Counted from the stretch's first letter, positions 7,654-16,870 are shown. The stretch: DNA of 64,000 nt from Chryseobacterium piscicola (GCF_900156685.1 NZ_FTOJ01000009.1:1-64000), one strand, 5' to 3'. Notes: a model not told the origin generated them from the sequence alone. Made by a program: numbers and translations.

Positions 7654-8586
7654 CTACCTACCCAACCTTTCTAGCAAAGTGTCAATTTGGGCATACATTT
7701 TATTAAAAAACATTTTTCTTTCTCTGTTACCTGAACTATTCAGAGATTTCGAGTTTTTAATTTCATGTTCAAAATAGATTAAAGTATCATTGCAGGTGTT
7801 TTCATCGTTCGTCATCATGTAGCCAAACATATTGAAAGGGATAAAAAATGAGGATTGGTATTCGTTTTTAAACAATATAGTATTGCTTAAAATTACCAAA
7901 TCATTTACATAAAAATTGAAATCAGGATTATGCTGAATTTTATATTCTATATTTTGCAGAACGCATTTCACTTCATCCAAAATCAATACAATATCTTGAT
8001 ATTTCAAAAGTCCCATTTCCGAATAAAAAGAAACCTGCATTAAAATACTCATAATTGTGGTGTCATTCCAAACTTCTGTTACATTCTGGCTTTCATATAA
8101 ATCTTTCAGCATTTCATTTTTCGGAGAATGATAAGGAAGATCAAAATCTTCGAATGGTCCTAAGAATTTATCTTCATTCAAAAGATTCATCCAAACATAA
8201 AATTTGAAGCGTGAAAGGATTGTATTTGAAATCGTGTAAAAAAAAGGAATATCCTTTGCCGAATAATATACTTTTGATTGATTGATGCTCTGAAAAACAT
8301 TTAATATCTTCAGTGAACTTTCAAAAAAATATAATAAATCTTCCTGAGTTTTTACGGGTTTTGTTCTTTTAACCACCAATTGGTTTTCTGTTCCCAAAAA
8401 CTGATCGAGCGAAATCTGATAGTATTTTGCCAATTCTACAGCTTCTTCAAAACTAAATTTTGCTTTCATTGAAGTTCTTCGATGTGCAGCGTCATAACTA
8501 ATATTGAGAATATTGGCAATCTCATCGTTCAAAGATTTATCTCCGATTTTCTTTCTGATTTGTTTGAGTAGAATTTCCTGATTCAT
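7654..8586 (-). CDS. XRE/BetR-like helix-turn-helix regulator
   Basis: A 310-residue protein with an N-terminal HTH-like segment (about residues 3-65): LKQIRKKIGDKSLNDEIANI, then YDAAHRRTSMKAKFSFEEA and the phrase LAKYYQISLDQFLG. That layout is typical of flavobacterial XRE or BetR-type regulators. The long C-terminal part (about 80-310) is mostly helical, without recognisable catalytic motifs, and I cannot name it. It is probably a DNA-binding regulator with a sensory C-terminus. A TACATTTG -7 box lies upstream on the same strand. It is convergent with rimM. Confidence 0.65.
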   Translation of the reverse strand: MNQEILLKQIRKKIGDKSLNDEIANILNISYDAAHRRTSMKAKFSFEEAVELAKYYQISLDQFLGTENQLVVKRTKPVKTQEDLLYFFESSLKILNVFQSINQSKVYYSAKDIPFFYTISNTILSRFKFYVWMNLLNEDKFLGPFEDFDLPYHSPKNEMLKDLYESQNVTEVWNDTTIMSILMQVSFYSEMGLLKYQDIVLILDEVKCVLQNIEYKIQHNPDFNFYVNDLVILSNTILFKNEYQSSFFIPFNMFGYMMTNDENTCNDTLIYFEHEIKNSKSLNSSGNRERKMFFNKMYAQIDTLLERLGR

Positions 8587-8604
8587 ACTGATTTGCGATT
8601 TTCA

Positions 8605-8612
8605 CAAATGTA
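8605..8612 (-). promoter_or_regulatory. -7 box TACATTTG for the XRE/BetR-like gene
   Basis: Exact TAnnTTTG match on the minus strand, 19 bp upstream of the ATG. Confidence 0.5.
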
Positions 8613-8686
8613 GATATTTATTTTAATTTTTTTTCGCATTGATGAAAATGGTTTTCAAGATTAGCTTTGAGGTATAATTTGAAAAT

Positions 8687-8931
8687 CATTGTTGTCCGAT
8701 AAAAACTAAAATAAAATTAACATGTCACTCCTAAGGAGCTTAATTTATAATAAAGATTACTTTCTATTAACAGTTTGCTCCTAATGGAGCCGTATTTAAT
8801 CCCATCGGGATGTACTGTTAATAGAAAAAAGTAAAGCTGACAAAAACAAAGCTCCAGAGGAGCGACCTGTCAATTTATCCTAAAAATAAAGGATTCATCA
8901 ATTAGTTTACGATTTTTATCGGACAACAATG
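8687..8931. mobile_element. MITE-like nested palindromic element with 19-bp terminal inverted repeats
   Basis: The ends CATTGTTGTCCGATAAAAA (8687-8705) and its exact reverse complement (8913-8931) bound 245 bp without a coding frame. Inside are further inverted pairs in nested order: GTCACTCCTAAGGAGCTT with AAAGCTCCAGAGGAGCGAC (imperfect), and TTTCTATTAACAGT with ACTGTTAATAGAAA (perfect, 14 bp). The centre holds GCTCCTAATGGAGC and ATCCCATCGGGAT. The whole segment could fold into one long branched hairpin. No clear target-site duplication is visible at the ends. It fills the gap between a regulator and a small lipoprotein gene. Confidence 0.65.
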
Positions 8932-8948
8932 TTTAAAAATAATAAATC

Positions 8949-9497
8949 ATGAAAAAATTAATTCCTTATTTATCATTATTACTTTTTACATTGAATTGCG
9001 CAGGTTTCAAAAATATAGAATCGCCCGAATCTTTTATCAAAAAGAATAATATAGAAAATATTAATGGAACGTACGAGAATCTTCCTTCTTCAGGGAGTAG
9101 TTTTTATATAAGAATGCTTACCGATGTTTTTGACCGGAATATTAATATGTTTAACTGGAAAGATAAATACGATGCAAAAAAAACTAAGGTTAAACTTCAA
9201 ATGATTGAGAAAAATAGATTAAATGTTATAGTTTTTAAGAACGAAAAAACGGTATTCAACAAAAATTTGAGAGTAAAACTAAAGAAGGACGGATATTTAT
9301 ATTTAAAAGAAAAAAGATTTATGATTGACTTAATTCCTTTGGTATTGGGAGGGTGGAATATCCAAAAATCCAGATTGGGAGCTGATGAAAATAATAATTT
9401 GAAGATTCAAAGCAATTACTTTTTTTGTAACGGATTTGCAGTTTTAATGAGCGATTGGAAAACACATCATTATAATTTAACATTTGAAAAACAATAA
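8949..9497 (+). CDS. small lipoprotein of unknown function
   Basis: 182 residues starting MKKLIPYLSLLLFTLNCAGF, a lipoprotein signal with the lipobox cysteine at residue 17. The mature part is hydrophilic and Lys/Asn-rich with no family I recognise. It lies directly downstream of the MITE-like element, whose right end is 18 bp before the start, so its promoter may lie in or next to that element. A frameshifted small gene follows 2 bp after its stop, suggesting a former two-gene unit. Confidence 0.65.
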   Translation: MKKLIPYLSLLLFTLNCAGFKNIESPESFIKKNNIENINGTYENLPSSGSSFYIRMLTDVFDRNINMFNWKDKYDAKKTKVKLQMIEKNRLNVIVFKNEKTVFNKNLRVKLKKDGYLYLKEKRFMIDLIPLVLGGWNIQKSRLGADENNNLKIQSNYFFCNGFAVLMSDWKTHHYNLTFEKQ

Positions 9498-9499
9498 TC

Positions 9500-9683
9500 A
9501 TGAAAAATATTACCCTATGTATCGTATTGTTTTTTTTACAGCTTTTTTAATGCTCAAAAATGGCAGCCAATTTACTACGCAGATTACAGGTATGCCAACC
9601 GAAATCAAGTAAAAGCAGGACTAAAATGGTTTCTAAGTAAACCAGAACATGATAAAAAAGTTTTCTTAGAGCCTTTGCGTTAA
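9500..9683 (+). pseudogene. frameshifted small secreted protein gene
   Basis: The ATG at 9500 opens MKNITLCIVLFF and then stops (TAA) within 17 codons. Removing one T from the run of eight T at about 9550 gives a continuous 60-residue frame with a signal peptide ending FFNAQ, followed by KWQPIYYADYRYANRNQ and ending at 9681-9683. The product may itself be the N-terminal remnant of a longer secreted protein. The cause could be real decay, phase-variable slippage or a sequencing error in a homopolymer. Confidence 0.6.
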
Positions 9684-9727
9684 AATTTAGCATTATGAAT
9701 AAAAGCTAACAATCGTTTAAAAAAATA

Positions 9728-10333
9728 ATGATTATGAAAAATATACCCTATCTATTAATAGCCATCCGTTTTCTTTTTGCTCCAATTATTTTCTTTTTGG
9801 CTTACTTAAAAGATGAAGAATCAAGATTTATAATTTTAACCTTAATGTTCATAGGTTTGCTCACAGATATTTTCGACGGAATTATCGCCCGAAAAGTCGG
9901 TGTTTCATCAGAAAAATTACGAAGATTAGATAGCCAGGTTGATTTGGTGTTTTGGCTCTCATTGGGTTTTGCAGCCTATTTCATCAATCCTGAAGTGATA
10001 AAATACCATTGGCAAAGCATTGCAATTGTTTTTATTATGGAAGCTTTATGCTATATAATAAGTATGGTTAAATTTAAAAAGGAAACTTGTACTCACGCAT
10101 GGCTTTCAAAATTGTGGGGATTGAGTTTGCTCATTGCTTTTACTTATTTAATAGGATTTCAACAGGCAGGGTGGGCATTTTATTTAGCAATTATTTTAGG
10201 ATTAGTTTCTCATATAGATGTTATCTTGATTATTTTAATTCTTCCAAAGTGGCAGTACGATGTACCAAGTTGTTACCACGCATGGAGTATCAGGAAAGGG
10301 AAACAGAGAAAAAAGAGTACACTTTTTAATTAA
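9728..10333 (+). CDS. CDP-alcohol phosphatidyltransferase family protein
   Basis: A 201-residue multi-pass membrane enzyme. The family signature is present in compact form: D47, D50-G51, A54-R55, then D68 and D72 (TDIFDGIIAR and RRLDSQVD). The usual Gly four residues before D68 is replaced. These enzymes swap the CMP of a CDP-alcohol for another alcohol in phospholipid synthesis; the acceptor here is not predictable. About five hydrophobic segments follow (AIRFLFAPIIFFLAY, FIILTLMFIGLL, VFWLSLGFAAYF and others). A second ATG at 9734 (MKNIPYLL) is an equally good start. Confidence 0.82.
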   Translation: MIMKNIPYLLIAIRFLFAPIIFFLAYLKDEESRFIILTLMFIGLLTDIFDGIIARKVGVSSEKLRRLDSQVDLVFWLSLGFAAYFINPEVIKYHWQSIAIVFIMEALCYIISMVKFKKETCTHAWLSKLWGLSLLIAFTYLIGFQQAGWAFYLAIILGLVSHIDVILIILILPKWQYDVPSCYHAWSIRKGKQRKKSTLFN

Positions 10334-10408
10334 ATCAGTCAATTCACTAGAAAATAAATGTTAATTTAAATCCTAAATCATAACAAGCAAAAGTTCCCTC
10401 GTTTTTTG

Positions 10409-10416
10409 TAAATTTG
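10409..10416 (+). promoter_or_regulatory. -7 box TAAATTTG for asnS
   Basis: This box sets the transcript start near 10422, downstream of an in-frame ATG at 10414, and so supports the ATG at 10456 as the real asnS start. Confidence 0.6.
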
Positions 10417-10455
10417 CAAACATTAATTTTTACACAAAAATTTATCAATCAACAA

Positions 10456-11904
10456 ATGAAAAAGCAGACGATTAAAGAAGTCTTACAAGACTACAAAAAA
10501 GTATTACATCATGACATCACAGTTTACGGTTGGGTAAGAGCCTTCCGTTCAAACCGCTTTATTGCGCTAAATGATGGTTCTACAATTAATAATTTGCAAA
10601 TTGTTGTTGATTTCGAAAATTTCGATCCAGAAATTGTAAGTAAAATTAGTACAGCTTCATCATTAAAAGTTGTTGGTGAAGTGGTAGAAAGCCAAGGAGC
10701 CGGACAGACTGTAGAAATCATCGCCAAAAAAATTATAATTTTAGGGGATAACTTTACAGAAGAAAGAGATAAAACTATTCTTCAGCCAAAAAAACACTCA
10801 TTAGAAGTGTTGAGAGAGCAGGCGCATTTGAGATTTAGAACCAATCTATTTGGAGCGGTTTTCAGAGTACGTCATGCCGTGAGTTTTGCGATACACTCTT
10901 TCTTTAATAAAAATCAGTTTTTTTACATCAATACTCCTATAGTAACTGGAGCCGATGCAGAAGGAGCTGGCGAAATGTTTGGGGTGACCAACTTTGATTT
11001 AAATAATATTCCAAGAGACGAGCAGGGCGATATTGATTTCGCTCAGGATTTCTTTGGGAAAAAGACAAACCTAACAGTTTCCGGACAGCTTGAAGGGGAA
11101 ACTGCTGCAATGGGATTGGGGAGAATTTATACTTTCGGACCTACTTTCCGTGCAGAAAATTCAAATACAACTCGTCACTTAGCTGAATTCTGGATGATTG
11201 AGCCAGAAGTTGCTTTCAATAACTTAGAAGACAACATCGATTTGGCAGAAGATTTCCTGAAATATGTTATCCGATATGTTTTAGACAACTGCAAAGACGA
11301 TTTAGAATTCTTAGATAAACGTTTTGAGGAAGAGCAAAAATCTAAACCGGAAAAAGACAGAGCAAAAGAAGGTTTGATAGAAAAACTAGAGAATGTTATC
11401 GCAAAAAGGTTCAAGAGAGTTTCTTATACGGAAGCAATTGAAATTTTATTAATTTCAAAAGAAAATAAAAAAGGAAAATTTGTTTATCCAATAGAAGAAT
11501 GGGGCGCAGATCTTCAGTCTGAGCACGAGAGATTTTTGGTTGAAAAACATTTTGAATGCCCGGTTGTACTTTTTGATTATCCAAAAGAAATAAAAGCTTT
11601 CTATATGAAGCTCAACGATGATAATAAAACCGTGGCCGCAATGGATGTACTTTTCCCAGGAATCGGCGAGATTATTGGCGGATCTGAAAGAGAAGCAAGA
11701 TTAGACGTTTTAAAAACTAAAATGGCAGAAATGCATGTTGATGAGCACGAATTGTGGTGGTATTTAGACACAAGAAGATTTGGATCGGTTCCTCACGCTG
11801 GTTTTGGGCTTGGTTTAGAAAGACTCGTTCTTTTTGTAACGGGAATGACAAACATTCGAGACGTTATCCCTTTCCCAAGAACTCCAAAGAATGCAGAGTT
11901 TTAA
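10456..11904 (+). CDS. asnS: asparaginyl-tRNA synthetase
   Basis: 482 residues. An N-terminal OB-fold anticodon-binding domain ([20 protein letters not shown]) is followed by a class II catalytic domain. Motif 2 is seen in [21 protein letters not shown] and motif 3 in [16 protein letters not shown]. The enzyme charges tRNA-Asn with asparagine using ATP. A charged insertion of about 50 residues ([20 protein letters not shown] region) is normal for bacterial AsnRS of this group. It is monocistronic, with its own promoter and a strong terminator. Confidence 0.97.
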   Translation: MKKQTIKEVLQDYKKVLHHDITVYGWVRAFRSNRFIALNDGSTINNLQIVVDFENFDPEIVSKISTASSLKVVGEVVESQGAGQTVEIIAKKIIILGDNFTEERDKTILQPKKHSLEVLREQAHLRFRTNLFGAVFRVRHAVSFAIHSFFNKNQFFYINTPIVTGADAEGAGEMFGVTNFDLNNIPRDEQGDIDFAQDFFGKKTNLTVSGQLEGETAAMGLGRIYTFGPTFRAENSNTTRHLAEFWMIEPEVAFNNLEDNIDLAEDFLKYVIRYVLDNCKDDLEFLDKRFEEEQKSKPEKDRAKEGLIEKLENVIAKRFKRVSYTEAIEILLISKENKKGKFVYPIEEWGADLQSEHERFLVEKHFECPVVLFDYPKEIKAFYMKLNDDNKTVAAMDVLFPGIGEIIGGSEREARLDVLKTKMAEMHVDEHELWWYLDTRRFGSVPHAGFGLGLERLVLFVTGMTNIRDVIPFPRTPKNAEF

Positions 11905-11931
11905 TTTAATGTAAATAAAATTATATATTTC

Positions 11932-11967
11932 AGCTCCGAAAATCTTAGGTTTTTGGAGCTTTTTTTA
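11932..11967 (+). terminator. intrinsic terminator of asnS
   Basis: A stem AGCTCC..AAAA / TTTT..GGAGCT is followed by seven T, 28 bp after the stop codon. The following 230 bp up to rpoN contain a weaker palindrome near 12054-12082 and no gene. Confidence 0.8.
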
Positions 11968-12197
11968 TATTTGGAAAAAAAGAAAGAGGAATATTATTTT
12001 TAATTTATTCTTAAAGTAACGATATTGTAATCCTACATTTTAAAATAGAAAAAGCCTTAACGACGTGTCGCTAAAGCTTTTGAAGTTCCTAATAGTTTAT
12101 TATGCTGTCTTTATATCAAAAATCGTGCTAAAAGTGATTTTTATCAAATTTTTTTTATAAATTCGTAGAATAAGATTTTATAAACACCGGAATTAAT

Positions 12198-13664
12198 ATG
12201 CTAAAACAACATTTACAACTTAGATTAGGACAAAAGCTAGCTCCACAGCAAATTCAGTTGATGAAGTTGATTCAGCTTCATACTCTGGAATTTGAAGAAG
12301 AACTTGAACGTGAGCTTGAAGAAAATCCGGCATTAGAAATTGCCAAAGAAGAAGGTACAGAAGATGAATATGAGGCGGCTGACGAAACAACATACGAAAA
12401 CGAAGGCAACGAAAGCATAGAAACCGATTTTGATGTAGACCAATATCTTTATGATGATGAGCCCAACTATAAAACGGCTTCTAGTAATTACTCTGCAGAC
12501 GACGAAGATTTTGATAATGAAAGTTTGCTTACTGAAGGGCAGTCTCTATACGATTACCTTAATGAGCAAGTGCGTCTGAGTAATATATCCGAGCAAGACC
12601 TTAAAATTGCAGAATATATCATTGGAAATCTTGATACTGATGGGTATTTGAGAAGAGAAGTGAAATCTATTGTTGATGATTTGGCATTCTCACAAGGGAT
12701 TTACACTACTAAAGAAAAGGTAGATGATATACTTGAAAACTACGTTCAAAAGCTTGATCCGTCGGGAGTGGGGGCAAGAAGTTTACAAGAATGCCTTCTT
12801 TTGCAAATAGAGAAGAAAGTGAGTTCAGATAAAGCAATCTCTTTGGCAGCGAGTATCCTTAGAAATCAGTTTGATGCGCTTACCAACAAACATTATAACA
12901 AAATCATACAGAAATATGATATTGAAGAAGAAGATTTAAAAAATGCTTTAGAAGAAATTTCAAAACTATCTCCTAAAGTTGGTGGAAATTTTGATACTCA
13001 AACAATCACAATTAATCAAGAAATTATACCAGATTTTGTGATTCAAGTAAAAGATGGTTTGGTTATTCCGATGCTGAATAGCAAAAATGCACCCACGTTG
13101 AGAGTAAGTGAAGAGTATAAAGATATTTTGTCTACTTATTCTCACGACAAAAAATCTTCTGAACACAAGCAGGCTGCATTATTTATTAAACAAAAACTAG
13201 ATGCTGCCAAATGGTATATTGATGCCATCAATCAACGTCAGAATACTTTGTTACAGACCATCAACGCTATTGTAAAGTTTCAGAAAGCCTATTTTATCAC
13301 TGGCGACGAAAAGTCTCTGAAGCCAATGATTTTAAAAGATATTGCAGACATCACAGGTTTTGATATCTCTACCATTTCAAGGGTTGTAAAAAGTAAATAT
13401 GCCGATACACCCAACGGAATCCTTTATCTGAAAGATTTATTTTCAGATTCTTTAACGAATGATGACGGTGAGGAAGTTTCTACCAAAGAAATTAAACATC
13501 ATCTTCAGGAAGTAATTAGTAAAGAAAATAAACGTAAACCGCTCACAGATGATGCTTTGGTTGTTATGCTGAAAGAACAGGGGTACAATATTGCAAGAAG
13601 AACAATTGCAAAATACCGCGAACAGCTTAATATTCCGGTTGCAAGATTGAGAAAAGAATTATAA
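12198..13664 (+). CDS. rpoN: RNA polymerase sigma-54 factor
   Basis: 488 residues. Region I begins LKQHLQLRLGQKLAPQQIQL (Gln/Leu-rich activator-contact domain). A very acidic region II follows (about residues 50-115), then the core-binding domain (LDTDGYLRREVK, LDPSGVGARSLQECLLLQIE). The C-terminal DNA-binding part carries the RpoN box ARRTIAKYREQL, which reads the -24 promoter element. No enhancer-binding activator or nitrogen gene is adjacent, so its regulon is not indicated by this window. A strong terminator follows at 13675. Confidence 0.97.
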   Translation: MLKQHLQLRLGQKLAPQQIQLMKLIQLHTLEFEEELERELEENPALEIAKEEGTEDEYEAADETTYENEGNESIETDFDVDQYLYDDEPNYKTASSNYSADDEDFDNESLLTEGQSLYDYLNEQVRLSNISEQDLKIAEYIIGNLDTDGYLRREVKSIVDDLAFSQGIYTTKEKVDDILENYVQKLDPSGVGARSLQECLLLQIEKKVSSDKAISLAASILRNQFDALTNKHYNKIIQKYDIEEEDLKNALEEISKLSPKVGGNFDTQTITINQEIIPDFVIQVKDGLVIPMLNSKNAPTLRVSEEYKDILSTYSHDKKSSEHKQAALFIKQKLDAAKWYIDAINQRQNTLLQTINAIVKFQKAYFITGDEKSLKPMILKDIADITGFDISTISRVVKSKYADTPNGILYLKDLFSDSLTNDDGEEVSTKEIKHHLQEVISKENKRKPLTDDALVVMLKEQGYNIARRTIAKYREQLNIPVARLRKEL

Positions 13665-13674
13665 AAAAATAAAG

Positions 13675-13706
13675 AACCCGTCTCATTACTGAGGCGGGTT
13701 TTATTA
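13675..13706 (+). terminator. intrinsic terminator of rpoN
   Basis: Stem AACCCG.CTC / GAG.CGGGTT with a six-base loop and a T-rich tail, 11 bp after the stop codon. Confidence 0.8.
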
Positions 13707-13844
13707 TTAAAAAATTAGTTGAATTTATTTCTTAATAAATTGAATTAATTCAAGAATATCGATTGAAGTGGTTTAATATCCTTATAAAATAGTATTAATA
13801 AATAAAAAGTAATGTATTTTTAAGAAGTTAAAATTAAATAATTT

Positions 13845-14519
13845 TTAACTTTCCTGAGAATCAATTTCTTTAAGTTGATTAAGGTTTTTATCTAATCTTC
13901 CCATGATGATTCCGTACACCAATCTGTAATACAGCCAGATAAGAACAACGCATAATAATGTGCTGATTACAATTCCTAAAATAAATGCTGTTTTATTAGA
14001 AGATTCTAATTTTATATTTTGATGATTGATTACGTAAAACACAAAACCTGTAAATACAGTCGTAAAAGTGATAAAAAGAATGATGTTAATGATAATAAAT
14101 GTATTTACAGTCTTTTTGAAATTAATAATTCTCGTTATAAAAGCTTTTAAATCTTCCTCAATTCTTATTTTTCTATAATTCTGATAAAACTTAACCACAA
14201 AATAGCCTGTAACCAAAAGTGTAGCCATTTTGATGGATAAATAGATGTTTTCTAGACTGTTTTTTAATTCGGCATTTTTTTCAACGCCTAAATTTTGAAG
14301 CAAAGACATGAGTGAGCTCGATTCTTGATCCTGAATTATGTAATAAAACCCGAATAACGTGAAGAAAAGAAACTCTGCCGCACTAATCCAGAATATATAT
14401 TTCATGTAATTGCGCGATTTTTTATTGAGCATCTTTAGAATCTCATTGTCGTTATATTTGTTTTCAACAAGTTGTTTTTGCCAAGTGCTTTTAAGGTTGT
14501 CTAAATCAAAATTAGGCAT
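13845..14519 (-). CDS. membrane protein paired with an ECF sigma factor (anti-sigma candidate)
   Basis: 224 residues with a short soluble N-terminus (PNFDLDNLKSTWQKQLVENK) and about four membrane segments (IFWISAAEFLFFTLFGFYYI; IKMATLLVTGYFVVKFY; TFIIINIILFITFTTVFTGF; FILGIVISTLLCVVLIWLYY). The reading frame overlaps the end of the sigma gene by 8 bp, which indicates translational coupling. The layout (sigma gene followed by a membrane protein with a ~45-residue cytoplasmic head) suggests an anti-sigma role, but there is no HxxxCxxC zinc anti-sigma motif and I do not recognise a named family. Confidence 0.7.
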   Translation of the reverse strand: MPNFDLDNLKSTWQKQLVENKYNDNEILKMLNKKSRNYMKYIFWISAAEFLFFTLFGFYYIIQDQESSSLMSLLQNLGVEKNAELKNSLENIYLSIKMATLLVTGYFVVKFYQNYRKIRIEEDLKAFITRIINFKKTVNTFIIINIILFITFTTVFTGFVFYVINHQNIKLESSNKTAFILGIVISTLLCVVLIWLYYRLVYGIIMGRLDKNLNQLKEIDSQES

Positions 14520-15000
14520 ATTTTTCCATCTTTTCTTTAAGAATTTTTTTTAGTCTGTTCATTTTTACACGAGCATTTACTTCAGTAATACCAAGATTTT
14601 CAGCTATATCTTTGTACGGAAGATCATCAAGATACATCATCACAATAGCCCTTTCTACATTAGGTAAAGTTTTTATAACTTGATATAATAGAGAAATTTG
14701 CTGCTGTTTATCATCATTATCTTCCTCATAATCTCTAAGGTTGATATCAAGTTCGTTCGTAGGTAAAGATTTGCTTTTTTTTCTGAATAAAGTAATAGCG
14801 GTATTGAGCGCCACACGGTACATCCACGTAGAAATTTTAGAATTTCCTTTAAATGAATCATAGCTTTTCCAGAGTTGCAGTACAATTTCTTGAAAAAGAT
14901 CTTCTTCATCTTCCAAAGAATTAGTGTAAAGACGCGACACTTTAATAATCAATCCCTGATTATTTTTAATGAGATGCGCAAATTCTTTTTCCTTGGTCAA
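14512..15000 (-). CDS. ECF-type RNA polymerase sigma factor
   Basis: 162 residues. Region 2 is EEDLFQEIVLQLWKSYDSFK followed by STWMYRVALNTAI (the -10 recognition helix). Region 4 is LPNVERAIVMMYLDDLPYKD and then ITEVNARVKMNRLKKILKE (the -35 helix-turn-helix). It is the first gene of a two-gene unit with the overlapping membrane protein downstream. The stimulus is unknown. Confidence 0.93.
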   Translation of the reverse strand: MTKEKEFAHLIKNNQGLIIKVSRLYTNSLEDEEDLFQEIVLQLWKSYDSFKGNSKISTWMYRVALNTAITLFRKKSKSLPTNELDINLRDYEEDNDDKQQQISLLYQVIKTLPNVERAIVMMYLDDLPYKDIAENLGITEVNARVKMNRLKKILKEKMEKYA

Positions 15001-15079
15001 TAATTTAGTTTTTCAATCCCACGAAGATATGATATAATTTGAAAGTTTGAAAGGTTACAAATTTGAAAATTGAATATTG

Positions 15080-15276
15080 GGTTGTCTGTTATTAATCATA
15101 ATGCCAATTCTTAATATAAAGTTCACAATTTTGTTTGTGATTACCATCCGTTTCTAAAGCTCGCAGATGAAAATTCACCGATTTCATTACAATTTATAAA
15201 AGTTATCGGTAAAGGTCTAAACTTAGCTAAGAATACAAGGGGTTTGCAATGATGACGGATTGCGGACAATCAGAAT
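15080..15276 (+). repeat. dispersed repeat family R1, copy B
   Basis: This is co-linear with 1741-1930 over almost its full length, with many substitutions but conserved blocks (GCTCGCAGATGAAAATT, TAAACTTAG, AAGAATACA, GACAATCAGA). It is non-coding and lies between the ECF sigma start and rnpB. The preceding bases (15034-15075) carry periodic ATTTGAAA words. Confidence 0.7.
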
Positions 15277-15503
15277 TGATTATCTCTTATTTATCAAACT
15301 ATCAATTTTTAATAAATAGTTCAAAAAAAATCGTTTGAAAGCAGCGTTTAAACTTCAAACATAGAAAAGTATGGTTTTTCAAGTAGAAAATTTTGCTTAC
15401 AAGCATTTCGGGAAATAAATAAAGCTTTTTATCAAACAATAATAATCAATCGTTTTTCTAAGAAAAAAAACAAATTATCTCATCATCAGGTTTTCAAATT
15501 ATC

Positions 15504-15511
15504 TATCTTTG
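15504..15511 (+). promoter_or_regulatory. -7 box TATCTTTG for rnpB
   Basis: An exact -7 match placed 5 bp before the first base of the P1 helix, as expected for a transcript starting at the RNA 5' end. Confidence 0.65.
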
Positions 15512-15513
15512 CA

Positions 15514-15843
15514 GCCACGAGAAAACTGGCCTGTTGATTCTCATTTTTTTGAGGGTAGGAAAGTCCGGACACCATAGGGCAGCAAAGCGGATAACATCCG
15601 TCATCTGTGAAGATAGGACAAGTGCAACAGAAAGTATGTACAGTTCGGCTGTAGTGAAACCAGGTAAACTCTTTGCGGTGCAATGGTAAGTATATCGGTG
15701 CTTTTCAGCAATGAAAATAGGGACTGCCCGTCCTGAAAACCGAGGGGTAATCAGCTCAAGTTGTGCAGTAATGTACAACGTAGATAAATAACAGGCGTCC
15801 CTATTTTGGGATACAGAATCCGGCTTATAGGTTTTCTCGTGAT
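15514..15843 (+). ncRNA. rnpB: RNase P RNA, catalytic subunit
   Basis: The universally conserved P4 strands are present: GAGGGTAGGAAAGTCCGGAC near the 5' end and ACAGAATCCGGCTTAT near the 3' end. Helix P1 is formed by CACGAGAAAAC (15516-15526) with its exact complement GTTTTCTCGTG (15831-15841). The total length of about 330 nt fits a bacterial class A RNase P RNA, the ribozyme that trims the 5' leader of pre-tRNAs. A run of eight T follows 3 bp beyond P1 and can act as the termination tail. Confidence 0.96.
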
Positions 15844-15923
15844 TTTTTTTCAAGCAAGATTTCAGAAATTCATGCATTGAGTTTTAAACTCATAGCTCAA
15901 AACTAAAGCAGTCTATTTTAATT

Positions 15924-16793
15924 TTACTCGTTTTCCAAATGTTTTTTAGCCTCATCTAAATCTTTTTTGTCTTCTTCAGAAAGTACAGGGTATTTCAAAT
16001 CCATATTTTCCAAAGTTTCTATAATGATTTGAATGGCAGCCAACCTTGCAAACCATTTATTATCCGCAGGGATTACATACCAAGCTGCATTGTCTTTTGA
16101 AGTCTCGTTGATCGCTGTCTCGTAGCAATTCATATATTGATCAAACAAAGCTCTTTCGGGAAGATCTGCTGATGAAAATTTCCAGTTTTTTTCTTGTTCA
16201 TTAATGCGGTCTAGAAGCCTTTTCTTTTGTTCGTCTTTAGAAACATTCAAAAAAATCTTGATGATGGTTGTTCCGTTGTTAGTGAGATGTTTTTCGAAAT
16301 TTCTAATGCTTTCGTATCTGTTACTCCAAAATTTTTCATCAAATGCTTCTGCAGAATCCCAAGTTTTTTCGCTTAAATTGTATTCTGGATGCACTTTACA
16401 GACTAATACACTTTCATAATGTGATCTGTTAAAAATTCCGATCATTCCTTTTTGGGGAACAGCTAAATAGTGCCTCCAAAGAAAATCATGTGAATATTCT
16501 TTGCTACTAGGAGTTTTGAAGCTCGTTACATTGCATCCTTGCGGGTTTACACCTCCAAAAACATGTTCTATCAAACTGTCTTTTCCTGCCGCGTCCATTG
16601 CTTGAAGTACCACAAGTAAAGATTTACTTCCATCAGCATAGAGTTTTTCCTGCAGCTCACGAAGTTTTTCTTTCTCTTTTGTAATAATCTCAAGGCCTTC
16701 TTCTTTCGTTAATTTTCCCTTATAAGAAGTCTCTGTTTTTTTAATTGAAAATTTGCTTGTTATTTTAAACTCGTCCGAAAAGTCAGTATTCAT
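15924..16793 (-). CDS. polyphosphate kinase 2 family (PPK2)
   Basis: A 289-residue P-loop kinase transferring phosphate between polyphosphate and nucleotides. The Walker A-like MDAAGKDSLI is followed by FGGVNPQGCNVTSFKTPSSK, DFLWRHYLAVPQKGMIGIFN and RSHYESVLVCKVHPEYNL. The FNRSHYE form, in place of FDRSWYN, is one I associate with class III PPK2 enzymes that act on both AMP and ADP; that sub-assignment is tentative. It is convergent with rnpB. A hairpin separates it from the DUF1573 gene upstream on the same strand, so it may share some read-through. Confidence 0.9.
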   Translation of the reverse strand: MNTDFSDEFKITSKFSIKKTETSYKGKLTKEEGLEIITKEKEKLRELQEKLYADGSKSLLVVLQAMDAAGKDSLIEHVFGGVNPQGCNVTSFKTPSSKEYSHDFLWRHYLAVPQKGMIGIFNRSHYESVLVCKVHPEYNLSEKTWDSAEAFDEKFWSNRYESIRNFEKHLTNNGTTIIKIFLNVSKDEQKKRLLDRINEQEKNWKFSSADLPERALFDQYMNCYETAINETSKDNAAWYVIPADNKWFARLAAIQIIIETLENMDLKYPVLSEEDKKDLDEAKKHLENE

Positions 16794-16824
16794 TATTATA
16801 TTATTTTAAACTAAAGTAATAAAA

Positions 16825-16860
16825 AAACCATCCCGGTGAGAGATGGTTTTGATAATTTTT
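16825..16860 (-). terminator. intrinsic terminator downstream of the DUF1573 gene
   Basis: The stem AAAACCATC / GATGGTTTT has a T run on both sides, so it can work in either direction. It lies between the DUF1573 stop and the PPK2 start. Confidence 0.75.
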
Positions 16861-16870
16861 TTTTGGAAGA

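Noticed and set aside
10414..10455. Upstream ATG as the asnS start
   Set aside because: It lies inside the TAAATTTG promoter box, upstream of the predicted transcript start.
15486..15877. Minus-strand open frames of 65 and 124 residues
   Set aside because: They lie antisense across rnpB, whose conserved P4 and P1 elements explain the sequence.
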